Notes under the pieces: generated by a model | Told to the model about the DNA's origin: nothing | Databases searched by the model: none | The model's input: the letters and a program-made list of their open reading frames with translations, nothing else | Made by a program: the position numbers and the translations under genes | DNA from: Blautia coccoides | GTDB taxonomy: Bacteria; Bacillota; Clostridia; Lachnospirales; Lachnospiraceae | Direction: 5' to 3' | NCBI RefSeq assembly: GCF_034355335.1 | Contig: NZ_CP136422.1 | Span: 4,498,501 to 4,562,500, forward strand | DNA length: 64,000 nt | Shown: positions 9,330 to 19,102 of the stretch, in pieces | Position numbering within the stretch: the stretch's first letter is position 1 | Layout of the letters: each line of letters opens with the position of its first letter

Positions 9330-11780
9330 CTAAATTCTTCTAAGAGAAAAATCCTGGCTGTCTAAGGTTAAATTGGGATTATAATAGGGGTCCCCATCTC
9401 TGAGGATTTCAGGCCAACGCTCTTCAAAGGTTTTAATCTCCCTGTTAAACCGTGCAACCTTCTCAGGTGTATCCTCCAACCCCCTGGATTTTGACTCATA
9501 ATGATATAATTCCGCATACGGATTATAAACCACCAGGTACCCGGCTCTCTGCAGCTTCAGACAAAAATCAATATCATTGAACGCAACCTGAAGCTTTTCA
9601 CTTAATCCACCGGCATCCTCATATGCTTTTCGTTTTACCATCATACATGCAGCGGTAACTGCACTGTAATCCTGTGCACAGATAATTCTATGACAGTAAC
9701 CGGTAACCCCGCGTTTCTGCTGAACAAAGCAATGACCTGCAATGCCTCCGAATCCTATAACAACACCTGCATGCTGTATAGTATCATCTTCATAATAAAG
9801 CCTGGCTCCTACGGCTCCTACATCTTCACGCATGCAATATCCCAGCAGTTCTTCCAAACAGTCTTCGTTTATAATTTCTGTATCATTGTTAAGGAGAAGA
9901 AGATATTCGCCATTTGCTTCCCTGATACCAAAATTATTAATTGCAGAGTAATTGAAAACTCCATCCCAATAAACTACCCTTGCCCTTGGATTAGATTTTT
10001 CCAATTTTTTGTAGTAAGTAAAGGTCTGATCCTCTGTGCTGTTATTTTCTACTATAATGTATTCAAGATTTTTATAAGTACTTTTCTGTTCAATAGAATC
10101 TATGCAGCGTTTTAAGTCATCTATATGATCTTTATTGGGAATGATTATGGATATCAACGGGTCATAATCTCTGATAAACTGTGTTCTGTAAAGTCCCAAA
10201 AATTCTCCCTGCTGAATTCGTGCTTTTACACCAATACGTTCATAATGAGCCTGCACTGCCTTTTTTCCGGCTTCAAAAGCATATAATTTACTCTCCGGAT
10301 TTTCCGCTGTAGAATCCTCATGACACCGCCAGTGATATAAGATGCGGGGGATATGGCAGATATGTTCTCTTCCCGCCTGTTCTGTACATCGAAAAATAAA
10401 ATCATAATCCTGGGCACCGTCAAACTCACTTCTCAACATTCCCACCATATCAATAATATCCCTTTTAACAACAAACAGGTGGCAAATATAATTCACTGTG
10501 CACAACAGATCTATATTAAAATCCGGTTTAAAATGGGGCTGAAAAAACTTATTTCCATCCATCGTCATTTTATCTTCATCCGAATAAATAACCAATGTGT
10601 CCCTTTTCTCATTTAATCTTTGTACACATTCATAGAGTGCGTCGGGTGTCAGTTCATCATCATGATCTGCAAATACAATAAACTCTCCGGAAGCAGCCTC
10701 TATAGCTGCATTGGTATTTTCAGAGATTTGCAGACAGGATTCATGTGGGATATAGACAATTCTATTATCATTCTCTGCAAACTTATTTACAAATTGTTCT
10801 AATTTTGAATCTATTCCACTTCCATCTGATAAACACAGTTCCCAATTGCCATAAGTCTGTGCCTGTATGGATCGGATAAGACTTCCCAGATATTTTTCAG
10901 GAGTTTTGAATAAAGGAACGACAATACTAAACTTAGGTTCCCATGAAAATTTCTCTTCCCTCTGCTGTGCAAGTTCCGACTGGGAAGGCAGATGCTTTGG
11001 AAGCCATTTTGAATATTCGACCGGACGATTTTTATGGCTTTTTGCCTTTGAAAACACTTTTGCTGAAAATCCCGAAATACCATGCATTCTCAGATAATGG
11101 AGCGATTTTTTCAAATAAAGCTTAAATTTCTCCTGCATAATCTCTGAAAACTGTAGAGGCACAGGAAATACTTCTTTTTCCATTCCGCTTTGAAAGATAA
11201 TCCGATAGGAACTCTGCCCGTCAAAATCTGCCTCCAGATAAAATCCCGCCTTCTCGCCAATATCCGTTTCCGAAAACTGATTCTGAACATCTACTCTGTT
11301 CAGCCGTTCCAAACGGCATGGAATCTCTCTCCCTGTTTTATCTTCCAGCCTGATATCAACCATTTGCTTTCCTGCTGCCCAGCCTCTGATCTTACATTTA
11401 TGAAGTTCTTTATCCGCTGTAACTTCCTCGATATAGAACTGTGGCTTTCCCTGCTTATCCGCCAGTTTCTGGGCTTCAACAGAAAACCATAAAATCTTCA
11501 TATCTCCCTTTACTGCATGGATCGTCAGCTTTCCTGAATTATTTATTTGTTCTGGAAGCAGAACCACCATCTCAATCCGCTCACCATTTTCAAAATCCAA
11601 ATCCTGAAACCTTTCCAGGGCACTGACCCTCTCCTGTCTGCTGAGTTTTGCTTCCAACACAGTATTGTCCAATTTCACTTCAGCTTTGTAATCCTTTGGC
11701 CAGACACCCTGCAGAATATATTTTTGGCGGTCTGCTATATTAAATCGTTCTTTTTTGACTTCATATATCTCTCGCTGCAT
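9330..11780 (-). CDS. Large tandem-domain GT2 glycosyltransferase with N-terminal beta-rich domain
   Basis: The 816-residue protein has an N-terminal region of about 220 residues of predicted beta character with no motif I recognise. Two GT2 modules follow: one from about residue 285 (FSIVVPLFKTPEKYL, FADHDDELTPDAL, FDGAQDYDFIFRC) and one from about residue 548 (LISIIIPNKDHIDDLKRCI, LLLNNDTEIINEDCL, FNDIDFCLKLQRAGY). The two modules closely parallel those of the 608-residue protein at 4,858. The start ATG follows AAAGGAG at ideal spacing. It lies 10 bp after the kinase-like gene of the ABC-exported polymer set. The N-terminal domain may bind the growing chain or a partner protein; this is a guess from its position. 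Confidence 0.87.
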   Translation of the reverse strand: MQREIYEVKKERFNIADRQKYILQGVWPKDYKAEVKLDNTVLEAKLSRQERVSALERFQDLDFENGERIEMVVLLPEQINNSGKLTIHAVKGDMKILWFSVEAQKLADKQGKPQFYIEEVTADKELHKCKIRGWAAGKQMVDIRLEDKTGREIPCRLERLNRVDVQNQFSETDIGEKAGFYLEADFDGQSSYRIIFQSGMEKEVFPVPLQFSEIMQEKFKLYLKKSLHYLRMHGISGFSAKVFSKAKSHKNRPVEYSKWLPKHLPSQSELAQQREEKFSWEPKFSIVVPLFKTPEKYLGSLIRSIQAQTYGNWELCLSDGSGIDSKLEQFVNKFAENDNRIVYIPHESCLQISENTNAAIEAASGEFIVFADHDDELTPDALYECVQRLNEKRDTLVIYSDEDKMTMDGNKFFQPHFKPDFNIDLLCTVNYICHLFVVKRDIIDMVGMLRSEFDGAQDYDFIFRCTEQAGREHICHIPRILYHWRCHEDSTAENPESKLYAFEAGKKAVQAHYERIGVKARIQQGEFLGLYRTQFIRDYDPLISIIIPNKDHIDDLKRCIDSIEQKSTYKNLEYIIVENNSTEDQTFTYYKKLEKSNPRARVVYWDGVFNYSAINNFGIREANGEYLLLLNNDTEIINEDCLEELLGYCMREDVGAVGARLYYEDDTIQHAGVVIGFGGIAGHCFVQQKRGVTGYCHRIICAQDYSAVTAACMMVKRKAYEDAGGLSEKLQVAFNDIDFCLKLQRAGYLVVYNPYAELYHYESKSRGLEDTPEKVARFNREIKTFEERWPEILRDGDPYYNPNLTLDSQDFSLRRI

Positions 11781-11790
11781 AAATACTCCT

Positions 11791-13173
11791 TTAGTTATCC
11801 TGTTCCTTTAGCTTATCCCAGAGATGAATCTGTTCTACTTTCTGCTTCAGCAGGGAACGATATGCCCGGGTATTTTCAATATAATTTAATTTATCTTTAT
11901 AAAGCTGAAGAAGTTCTTCCAATTCTACAAAGCGTTTTGCGCTCTCGTGAAGTAATTGTCCCTGTTCCTCTATTTTTTCCTTTAATTCTTCTTCTCTCTT
12001 TTTACAAAGCTGAAGATAAGGCTCTGCATTTTTCAGTTCTGAGAATAAGATTTCGTATTTTATCCGGATGCATGTCCATTGATCTCCCTCCGATATATTC
12101 AGGAGGATTTGAGGATCACTGCTTTTAAATACCAAATCATTCCCTGCACATGTATTTGCATTGTTTTCTGTCTGTTCTATCGTAATTTTTCTTATACCAT
12201 CAGTGGTATCCGCTTCCATAGAAATCATACGAATCATTACAGACGTGTTAAGCGGGTCGATACGGATTTCTCTGGGCATATGACACGGATCCAAAGTCAT
12301 TTCCAGCTCGACTTCCCTTTGCCCTTTTAAAACAGGAAACATTCTGCTGTTCTCTTCTGAATATCCCATTCCCCTATCGAGATATACCTGAGCATAAGAA
12401 GGCTCTGTTTTCATCTCCTCATCAAAATAATATACTTCCTGTTTATACTGATTTAAGGTTCTGGAGTATGAGTAATCTTTTCCCTCTACATAATTCATAA
12501 ACCCATCATTCATTTCCGCAAAAAACTTACGCTCTTCTTTACTTATACTAAAATATTCAAACAGCTCATCCTCTGTCATTAATTTATTAAGAGCTGTCTT
12601 ATGCTTTAGCGCAAAGGCAAAAAGAGCTCTGTATATTGCAAACTTCACCGGCACCGGAAAATCAAAAATCCATTCATAATCCAATATAAATGTATTTTCT
12701 CCATTTTCCACTAAATTATCAAATGTCAAATCAATATCTAACTTTTCAACTGCAGCCATCCCGGATGGTATCTCTCTTTCACCAAAGACCGAAACAAATT
12801 TTTCTGTTTTTTCAAACGGAACCTGCACGGGATACAAGGTTTCAAAAATGTTTTTATATTTATCCAAAATTTGCTGCAGGCAACCCTGTTCCTTATTCTC
12901 CAATGCCTGCAAAATTTGTGTATAATAACTGTCACCCGTAATAAACTCAAAAAATACGGCCTTGTTCTCCATCCTGCAGGGCGTCAGAAGACATATCCCC
13001 TGATTCTTAAAATATTGATAGTTTTGAAGCATTTTCTCTATATGTTCTTGCCCTTCCGGAAGGAGAGCTTTTTTACTTATTGTTTTTTTGCCGTCCTCTG
13101 TTAAATAAATTGCTGTCTCTATCTGGAATTTTTTATCACGCTCTTTTGTAAATTTGGAATATATCTTTTTCAC
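11791..13173 (-). CDS. Kinase-like protein with C-terminal coiled coil (possible WbdD-like chain-capping partner)
   Basis: No standard name fits this protein of about 460 residues. The N-terminal 200 residues look like a small-molecule or sugar kinase fold: a lysine-containing strand (TISKKALLPEGQ), a catalytic-loop-like DIDLTFDNLV near residue 170, and a metal-loop-like ILDYEWIF about 15 residues later. A beta-rich stretch follows near residues 270-380, then a heptad-like coiled coil near residues 390-450. The frame extends to a TTG at 13,200, but GTG at 13,173 has AAGGAG 7 nt upstream and is preferred. The gene starts 14 bp after a methyltransferase gene. E. coli WbdD joins methyltransferase, kinase and coiled coil in one chain and caps an ABC-exported O-antigen. 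The same parts adjacent here suggest a split version, as inference. Confidence 0.65.
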   Translation of the reverse strand: MKKIYSKFTKERDKKFQIETAIYLTEDGKKTISKKALLPEGQEHIEKMLQNYQYFKNQGICLLTPCRMENKAVFFEFITGDSYYTQILQALENKEQGCLQQILDKYKNIFETLYPVQVPFEKTEKFVSVFGEREIPSGMAAVEKLDIDLTFDNLVENGENTFILDYEWIFDFPVPVKFAIYRALFAFALKHKTALNKLMTEDELFEYFSISKEERKFFAEMNDGFMNYVEGKDYSYSRTLNQYKQEVYYFDEEMKTEPSYAQVYLDRGMGYSEENSRMFPVLKGQREVELEMTLDPCHMPREIRIDPLNTSVMIRMISMEADTTDGIRKITIEQTENNANTCAGNDLVFKSSDPQILLNISEGDQWTCIRIKYEILFSELKNAEPYLQLCKKREEELKEKIEEQGQLLHESAKRFVELEELLQLYKDKLNYIENTRAYRSLLKQKVEQIHLWDKLKEQDN

Positions 13174-13186
13174 TTTGGCACTCCTT

Positions 13187-14092
13187 CTATTCCGCTTCAA
13201 TCATAAATGAATTGGCAAAAAATTCAAAACTGCCGTCCTTTGCCAATTGCTGGCTGACAGCTGTTTCATCAAACAGTATCCATCTTGTATTATCAAAGCT
13301 GTCCTTACCACAAGCAAGTTCCTCCGCTTTTGGAAGATAATCATCTGAAAAAATTTGAACAGGAAATTTGTAATCCGGGAACGGATAATAAAAATCGGTT
13401 TTTTTAAATCCAGCCTGGTGTATAATGGACGTTATCTCTTTTTTAGAAAATGTTCTGACACAGCTCTCCGTCTTATGATACCCCTCTATACCGTCAAAAA
13501 GCTGCCCTGTATGATCCTCTCTGGCCCCTGCCCAGTATTTCAGGCCAAACTTATTCTCAATGGCAATTAAAATACGGCCGCCCGGTTTCAGCATCTGCTT
13601 CAGATTCTGCAGAAATGCGGTAAACGGCTCCTCCGCATCTGTATAATATCCTGCATATTCCAAAACGCCGATCAAGGTAATATAATCAAATTTCTCTTCT
13701 AATTTGATATCATTAAAATTTCCTACCATTATCTCCAGATTTTCACAATTTCTGTTTCTGTAAGCATTAATCATAGATCTTCTTTTTGACAATTCAATAC
13801 AGGTCACTTTACCTGTAAGACGTGACAATACTCCGCTGATCGCACCACATCCAGCTCCTACTTCCAGTACACTGTCTTTTTTTGTAAAAGGATACCACTC
13901 TAATATATTCTGCCTCACCGGAGACAGATGATATAATACAGGCCACCTGTTATCCTTTTGTAGTATACGGTCCACATCTTCCTCTTCTTTCACAAGGTTC
14001 AGCAGATCATTCTCAATTTCACCATCGCTGTATGCATCTGTTCCCCTGTAAAATTCATAATTCAATTTTACTTTTCCAATCTCCTCTACCAT
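13187..14092 (-). CDS. Class I SAM-dependent methyltransferase
   Basis: This protein of about 301 residues has the Rossmann SAM-binding motif VLEVGAGCGAISGVL at about residues 90-105, then CIELSKRR (motif II acidic residue), EIMVGNFNDI and a later LKPGGRILIAIENKFGLKYW segment. That last block is typical of polysaccharide-locus methyltransferases. The frame continues to an ATG at 14,113, but ATG at 14,092 follows GGAGGAGGGAG and is preferred. It lies between a triple-domain glycosyltransferase and the kinase-like coiled-coil gene, in a unit that also encodes a Wzt-like ATPase with a C-terminal domain. A role in methylating the non-reducing end or a sugar of the exported polymer is likely but not shown. 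Confidence 0.85.
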   Translation of the reverse strand: MVEEIGKVKLNYEFYRGTDAYSDGEIENDLLNLVKEEEDVDRILQKDNRWPVLYHLSPVRQNILEWYPFTKKDSVLEVGAGCGAISGVLSRLTGKVTCIELSKRRSMINAYRNRNCENLEIMVGNFNDIKLEEKFDYITLIGVLEYAGYYTDAEEPFTAFLQNLKQMLKPGGRILIAIENKFGLKYWAGAREDHTGQLFDGIEGYHKTESCVRTFSKKEITSIIHQAGFKKTDFYYPFPDYKFPVQIFSDDYLPKAEELACGKDSFDNTRWILFDETAVSQQLAKDGSFEFFANSFMIEAE

Positions 14093-14115
14093 TGAAACTC
14101 CCTCCTCCGGCATAA

Positions 14116-16965
14116 TTACAGCATTTCTTTTATCTCTTCAATAAAACTAAATACACTGTCATTTTCGCAGTAATCTTTATTCACAATTCTATTCTCAACA
14201 ATAATGCGGTAATCGTTGCAGATTTCGTTCAGTTTTTTTGCAATATGGTTGGGACTGATATTATTTAAAGATACTATAAATTGATTAAAATCTTTTAAAT
14301 CTTTATTTGCAAATGTATTCGTAATGACTTTAATGCCAAAAACTGACATCTCCAATGGCGGATAACTTGGATGCGGTGATGCCATAAGAGATATGCCTGC
14401 ATAAGATTCCTGCAGAACCTGCGCATATTCATCCAAGGTTAATTTCCCGGCAGAATTTAAATATTTTCCTTTTCCCAGATATACCTTTGGATGCATTTCT
14501 CCTGCAGATATAACATTCCACTCTTCTGCATTTTCCTGGATTCCGATCCACTTGCGCAGCGCAGCAACTATTAGCTTAAAAGCATTCCTTTCGGTTCCGG
14601 GACGTCCGTATACCAGAATCTGTTTCTTCTTTTTCATACTGGTGTTCGCCGCATACAGTTTCTCTTTCAACACTGTATTTAACACCGGATCAAAAGAAAA
14701 CTCCTTATAAAATTTATATCCCTGCCAGTGAAAATAATCCTGCAGTAATTTTGTATTAAAGACTGCAATCTGAGGATATGGGTGTTTATAAGTTGCATCT
14801 GCCAGAAGATATCTAGTGGACCAGGCATAAAATCCCGGCTCATAATCCTGAATAAAATTAATAAATGGCCTGGGCTTAATTCCATATTTCATTTCATATT
14901 CTTCATAGGCTTCCTGTGCGCAGTGTGCAGTCCACCAGCCAGTGAACATAAAATAATCATTTTCAGATACAGGAAGTGTCCACCCGTTCCGTTCACTATA
15001 CGGAACAATCTGGGCTTTTGCCTGGCTGTCTTCCTCCCATTTGACAAATGTATATTTTTTTTCATATGCCTGTATAGCCTCTGATGAAGGTACTGCATCT
15101 ACCAAAACTATTCTTTTTTCAAATCCTGTACTCTCCGCCAGCCTCTCAAAAAATTTAAGTGCAGTGGAGATACCGCCAAAAACATGTTCCGGATTAATAG
15201 AGGGCAGAAGAATGTTAATTCTTTTGTTCTTGTTCGCAGACGGTCTGAATATATAAGGATTTATCTCCGCTATATGTGTATCTATTTCCTGGCTGTTAAA
15301 AACACCTGCCTCGTAATCCCCATGGAGATATTCATCCACTATCTTCTTTTCCACACTTATTTCTTCTGTCTCTGCTTTCATTTTAGGAACACAGCTATAC
15401 AAATCAAGCTGTTTGTTATAATAGGGATCACCTTCTGCTAAATAAGGAGCATACATCTTCCGAGACATTTCAAAATCCACCTCAGGAATATAGGAATCTC
15501 TGGTTTTAGACTCAAAATGATATAGCCTTACATAGGGATCATACACATTCCGATAGCCTTTTTGCTCTGCTCTTATACACAGCTCAACATCACTTCCGCA
15601 TATTAAAAACTGCTCATCAAAAGGGCCAATCTTTTCAATGGTTTTCTTAGACACTGCCATACATGCACCTGTAACTGCAGTAACATTTCTGGTAACCATA
15701 GGAGACACAAAAGGAGAGCCATAATGAACAGGAGGCATTCCCTTATAGACATGATCTCCCCAGCCTCCCATTCCTGCTATTACGCCTGCATGCTGAATGG
15801 TATTATCTTCATACAGTAAAAGAGCACCGGCCACACCTATGTTCGGCTGGACGACTTTCTCCACTAACCGGTACATCCATTCACTGCTGCTGATTTCCAC
15901 ATCATTATTCAGGAATATGTAGATGTCTCCATCTGCATGCTTCATTCCAAAATTATTCAGTTTTGACCAATTGAATTCAAATGCAGCTGTTAGCACACGA
16001 ACATTTGAATTTTTTTCAGTAATATCTTTAAAGTATGCAAAGGTCTCTGCTTCTTCTGAGTTATTATCCAATATGATAATCTCATATTTGTCATACTTGG
16101 TAAACCGCAGAATACTCTGTACCGCTTTTTCCAGCAAAGGAGCATTATCCTTTGTAGGAATAATTACAGATACCAGAGGATGGTCCTTCAAACAGTACCT
16201 CACATCATAGACAAAATAATTCTCTGTCTCATACGCTTTGGCTGCTTCTTTCCCATAGACACGATCCAAATGCTCCTGTATAGCATTCAATCCCACAACC
16301 TGTGCATATGGCTTAGACTCCGGGTTATTTGCCGTTGAGGACGGAATAGCTCTCCAAGAATATAAAATTTTTGGTATATGCACAATATTATCTGTAATTT
16401 CCGACATACGGAGCATCAAATCATAATCCTGGCTCCCATTGAATTCTGAACGAAATCCTCCTGTCTTTTCAAAAAGACTCCGTCTGAAGCCAAGCAGATG
16501 GCCTATATACATCTGACTGAGCAGTAATTCCGGTGACCAATCCGGTTTGCAGAAAGGATCTCTGTGATTTCCTTCTGCGTCAATAATATCCTGATCACTA
16601 TATAGAATATCGGCTCCTGTTTTTTTGATAGCAGCAGAAAACTCCAGAAGTGCATCTTCTGCAATTTCATCATCATTATCCATCAAAATCAGATAATCCC
16701 CATCTGCAAGAGACGCTGCCGCATTAGTGGCCACTGAAATTCCGCCATTCTCATCAAGAAGCTTTACCTTTATTCTCTTGTCACGGATACCAGTTAAATA
16801 CTCTCTCACCCTGTGATCCGTAGAACAATCGTCCACAAGACATAATTCCCAGTTTCCATACAACTGATTTACCACAGATTCGATTGCCCTCTGAAGCCAG
16901 TGTATTTCCACATTGTAAACAGGAATTAAAACTGAAAATTTAATGTTTTCTTCACTACTATTCAT
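14116..16965 (-). CDS. Triple-domain glycosyltransferase (GT2-GT2-WsaF/GT4-like)
   Basis: This protein of about 949 residues joins three transferase domains. The first GT2 (FSVLIPVYNVEIHWL, LMDNDDEIAEDALL, FNGSQDYDLMLRM) spans about residues 10-270. The second GT2 (LVSVIIPTKDNAPLL, IFLNNDVEISSSEWM, GSDVELCIRAEQKGY) spans about 265-520. The C-terminal part, about 590-949, starts INILLPSINPEHVFGGIS and ends with GISLMASPHPSYPPLEMS, as in WsaF-type rhamnosyltransferases. ATG at 16,965 follows AAAGGAG and is preferred over the ATG six codons upstream; it overlaps the end of the Wzt-like gene by 8 bp. One polypeptide could therefore make up to three linkages of the exported polymer. Confidence 0.86.
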   Translation of the reverse strand: MNSSEENIKFSVLIPVYNVEIHWLQRAIESVVNQLYGNWELCLVDDCSTDHRVREYLTGIRDKRIKVKLLDENGGISVATNAAASLADGDYLILMDNDDEIAEDALLEFSAAIKKTGADILYSDQDIIDAEGNHRDPFCKPDWSPELLLSQMYIGHLLGFRRSLFEKTGGFRSEFNGSQDYDLMLRMSEITDNIVHIPKILYSWRAIPSSTANNPESKPYAQVVGLNAIQEHLDRVYGKEAAKAYETENYFVYDVRYCLKDHPLVSVIIPTKDNAPLLEKAVQSILRFTKYDKYEIIILDNNSEEAETFAYFKDITEKNSNVRVLTAAFEFNWSKLNNFGMKHADGDIYIFLNNDVEISSSEWMYRLVEKVVQPNIGVAGALLLYEDNTIQHAGVIAGMGGWGDHVYKGMPPVHYGSPFVSPMVTRNVTAVTGACMAVSKKTIEKIGPFDEQFLICGSDVELCIRAEQKGYRNVYDPYVRLYHFESKTRDSYIPEVDFEMSRKMYAPYLAEGDPYYNKQLDLYSCVPKMKAETEEISVEKKIVDEYLHGDYEAGVFNSQEIDTHIAEINPYIFRPSANKNKRINILLPSINPEHVFGGISTALKFFERLAESTGFEKRIVLVDAVPSSEAIQAYEKKYTFVKWEEDSQAKAQIVPYSERNGWTLPVSENDYFMFTGWWTAHCAQEAYEEYEMKYGIKPRPFINFIQDYEPGFYAWSTRYLLADATYKHPYPQIAVFNTKLLQDYFHWQGYKFYKEFSFDPVLNTVLKEKLYAANTSMKKKKQILVYGRPGTERNAFKLIVAALRKWIGIQENAEEWNVISAGEMHPKVYLGKGKYLNSAGKLTLDEYAQVLQESYAGISLMASPHPSYPPLEMSVFGIKVITNTFANKDLKDFNQFIVSLNNISPNHIAKKLNEICNDYRIIVENRIVNKDYCENDSVFSFIEEIKEML

Positions 16966-18268
16966 GAACTGCTCCTTTTGCATAGTTTACCCGGGTATCC
17001 ATATCAAAATAGCCTACTGTCGTCTTATCAGCAATGACCTGAATACAACAAATATCATATAAACGATGGTATACAACGAAATCATCATTTCCCTCAAAAC
17101 CTGTACATCCCAGCTGCAGCAAATATTGTCCTCCCTGCAGCCTCATCTTCTGGGTAAATGAAATCTCAACCACTTCTCCCTGCGAAAGAGTTCCGGTTTC
17201 TGTCTTCTCAATGACTGTATTGGTACCTGTCAGTTCAGTTCCTTTGAGATCCTTGAGGCTGAAAGCAAAAATAGGATTTAAAATCTTTTTATTGAATTTT
17301 ATCTTCATGCGAAGCGTAAAATCCTGCATTTTATATACTGTATTAGTAATCTTGCCTTCCTCATCAAATATACCAAAGTCTATAATCTCTGCCCTTCCAT
17401 CTCCATAACTCTGCAGATCCGGATTAATAAGCATATATTTTTTCCATATTTCGCCGTCATGTTCATAGCTTCTCTCCTCTTCCTGCAGTAACTTATGGGT
17501 TTCCTCCTTTATTTCTTCTATAACGGTTACATCCTGTCCCACCAGAATCTTTTTATACAGGTCCACCATTTCTTTCGGTTTACCTTCCGCTACTTTTTTC
17601 CCTTTGTTTAAAAGAACTACTCTGTCACAATATTTGCTGATGCTTCCCAAATCATGACTCACGAAAAGTATTGTTCGGCCCATTTTTTTAAATTCTTCAA
17701 ATTTTCTATAGCATTTTGCCTGAAAGAACACATCTCCTACAGATAGTGCCTCATCCACTATAAGAATCTCAGGTTCAATATTAATGGCAACCGCAAAAGC
17801 AAGCCTTACAAACATACCACTGGAATACGTCTTCACCGGCTGATGAATAAAATCACCAATATCCGCAAAATTCAGAATATCCTCCAACTTGGCATCAATC
17901 TCTTCCCTGGAAAACCCAATCATCGTGCCGTTCAAATAAACATTTTCAAGCCCGGAATATTCCATATTGAACCCGGCGCCTAACTCCAAGAGGGCAGAGA
18001 TTCTGCCATTTACTGTTACAGAGCCCTGTGTAGGATTCAATACGCCTGTAATGATTTTTAGAATTGTGGATTTCCCGGATCCGTTTGTACCAATGATTCC
18101 AACCGTTTCCCCTTTACTTACCTGGAAGGAAACATCATGCAAAGCATAATGTTCTTTATATTTCTTTTTCCTTGACAATCCCAAAGATTCTTTAAGTCTA
18201 TCCATAGGTTTGTCATATAATTTATACATCTTACTAAGATGTTCCACTGCTATGATATTATCTGACAT
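16958..18268 (-). CDS. Polysaccharide ABC transporter ATPase with C-terminal substrate-binding domain (Wzt-like)
   Basis: The 436-residue protein has a complete ABC ATPase in its first 245 residues: Walker A GTNGSGKST, signature YSSGMFVRLAFA, Walker B ILIVDEALS and switch FVSHDL. A linker and a beta-rich domain (about residues 275-430) follow, like the C-terminal domain of E. coli Wzt. In ABC-dependent O-antigen export that domain recognises the modified non-reducing end of the finished polymer and gates export. Its presence fits the nearby methyltransferase and kinase-like genes. It is coupled to the permease gene (stop of that gene 11 bp upstream of its start), with AAGGAG 8 nt before ATG. 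TagH-type teichoic acid ATPases lack this domain organisation. Confidence 0.92.
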   Translation of the reverse strand: MSDNIIAVEHLSKMYKLYDKPMDRLKESLGLSRKKKYKEHYALHDVSFQVSKGETVGIIGTNGSGKSTILKIITGVLNPTQGSVTVNGRISALLELGAGFNMEYSGLENVYLNGTMIGFSREEIDAKLEDILNFADIGDFIHQPVKTYSSGMFVRLAFAVAINIEPEILIVDEALSVGDVFFQAKCYRKFEEFKKMGRTILFVSHDLGSISKYCDRVVLLNKGKKVAEGKPKEMVDLYKKILVGQDVTVIEEIKEETHKLLQEEERSYEHDGEIWKKYMLINPDLQSYGDGRAEIIDFGIFDEEGKITNTVYKMQDFTLRMKIKFNKKILNPIFAFSLKDLKGTELTGTNTVIEKTETGTLSQGEVVEISFTQKMRLQGGQYLLQLGCTGFEGNDDFVVYHRLYDICCIQVIADKTTVGYFDMDTRVNYAKGAVHE

Positions 18269-18279
18269 GCAATTTCTCC

Positions 18280-19089
18280 TTACAATACATCTGCAAAATG
18301 TGGTTTCAGACGTTTAAATATTACAGAACCAAAAACAAATATGATAATTGTTAAAACCCAAAAATAGATGCCCCATTTCCAATGGGCTGTAAGCCATGTA
18401 TGCCCTAATATAGAGTCTCTGTAGCCGGATACAATATAATACATAGGATTCAGCTTAAACGCTTTCATCAACATAGGATGCCCACTCAGCATATTTAAGT
18501 CCCACATGATAGGTGTCATCCACACACCCACCTGAAGAATAATATTGATAATTTGTGTTAAATCTCTGAAAAAAACCACGATAGCACTGGTTGCATACAC
18601 AAGCGCTAACGCAAATACAAAAGTACAGCCTGTATAATAAACAATCTGCAGAGTATAAAGTGTGGGTGTATACCCGTTCAAGGAACATATGACAAGGGCA
18701 AATGCCACAAAAAACACATGCACAAACAATGCAGAAAAGACTTTGACTATGGGAAGTATGCTGATTTTAAAAACCACTTTCTTAACCAGATAATTGTACT
18801 CCATCAATGCATTCGTTCCGCCATTCAACGCATCCTGGAAAAAAAACCAAGGAACAATACCCGAAATCAGATAAAGTACAAACGGATATTCTGCCATATC
18901 TCCGGCTTTCAAACCTACGGTAAATACAAACCAGTATACCATAATTGTAACAACCGGCTGAATAAACGCCCATACAATTCCGAGATAAGAACCGGCATAC
19001 TTTGTCTTAAAATCATTTTTAGACAAAGATAAAATCAGGCCTTTATTATGATACAGCTCCAGCGGTAATCCTAATATTTTTTCTTTCAT
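18280..19089 (-). CDS. Polysaccharide/teichoic acid ABC transporter permease (Wzm/TagG-like)
   Basis: This 269-residue membrane protein has six predicted helices and the conserved ABC-2 features FKTKYAGSYLGIVWAFIQP near the N-terminus, MTPIMWDLN around residue 190, and LNPMYYIVSGYRDSIL near residue 215. It would form the membrane channel that exports a lipid-linked polymer together with the Wzt-like ATPase encoded directly downstream. ATG at 19,089 has AGGAG 7 nt upstream, and RfbC lies 14 bp before it. In Gram-positive cells the exported polymer could be a wall teichoic acid-like or rhamnan-type chain that is then attached to peptidoglycan. Confidence 0.93.
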   Translation of the reverse strand: MKEKILGLPLELYHNKGLILSLSKNDFKTKYAGSYLGIVWAFIQPVVTIMVYWFVFTVGLKAGDMAEYPFVLYLISGIVPWFFFQDALNGGTNALMEYNYLVKKVVFKISILPIVKVFSALFVHVFFVAFALVICSLNGYTPTLYTLQIVYYTGCTFVFALALVYATSAIVVFFRDLTQIINIILQVGVWMTPIMWDLNMLSGHPMLMKAFKLNPMYYIVSGYRDSILGHTWLTAHWKWGIYFWVLTIIIFVFGSVIFKRLKPHFADVL

Positions 19090-19102
19090 ATTCTGCTCCT
19101 GT

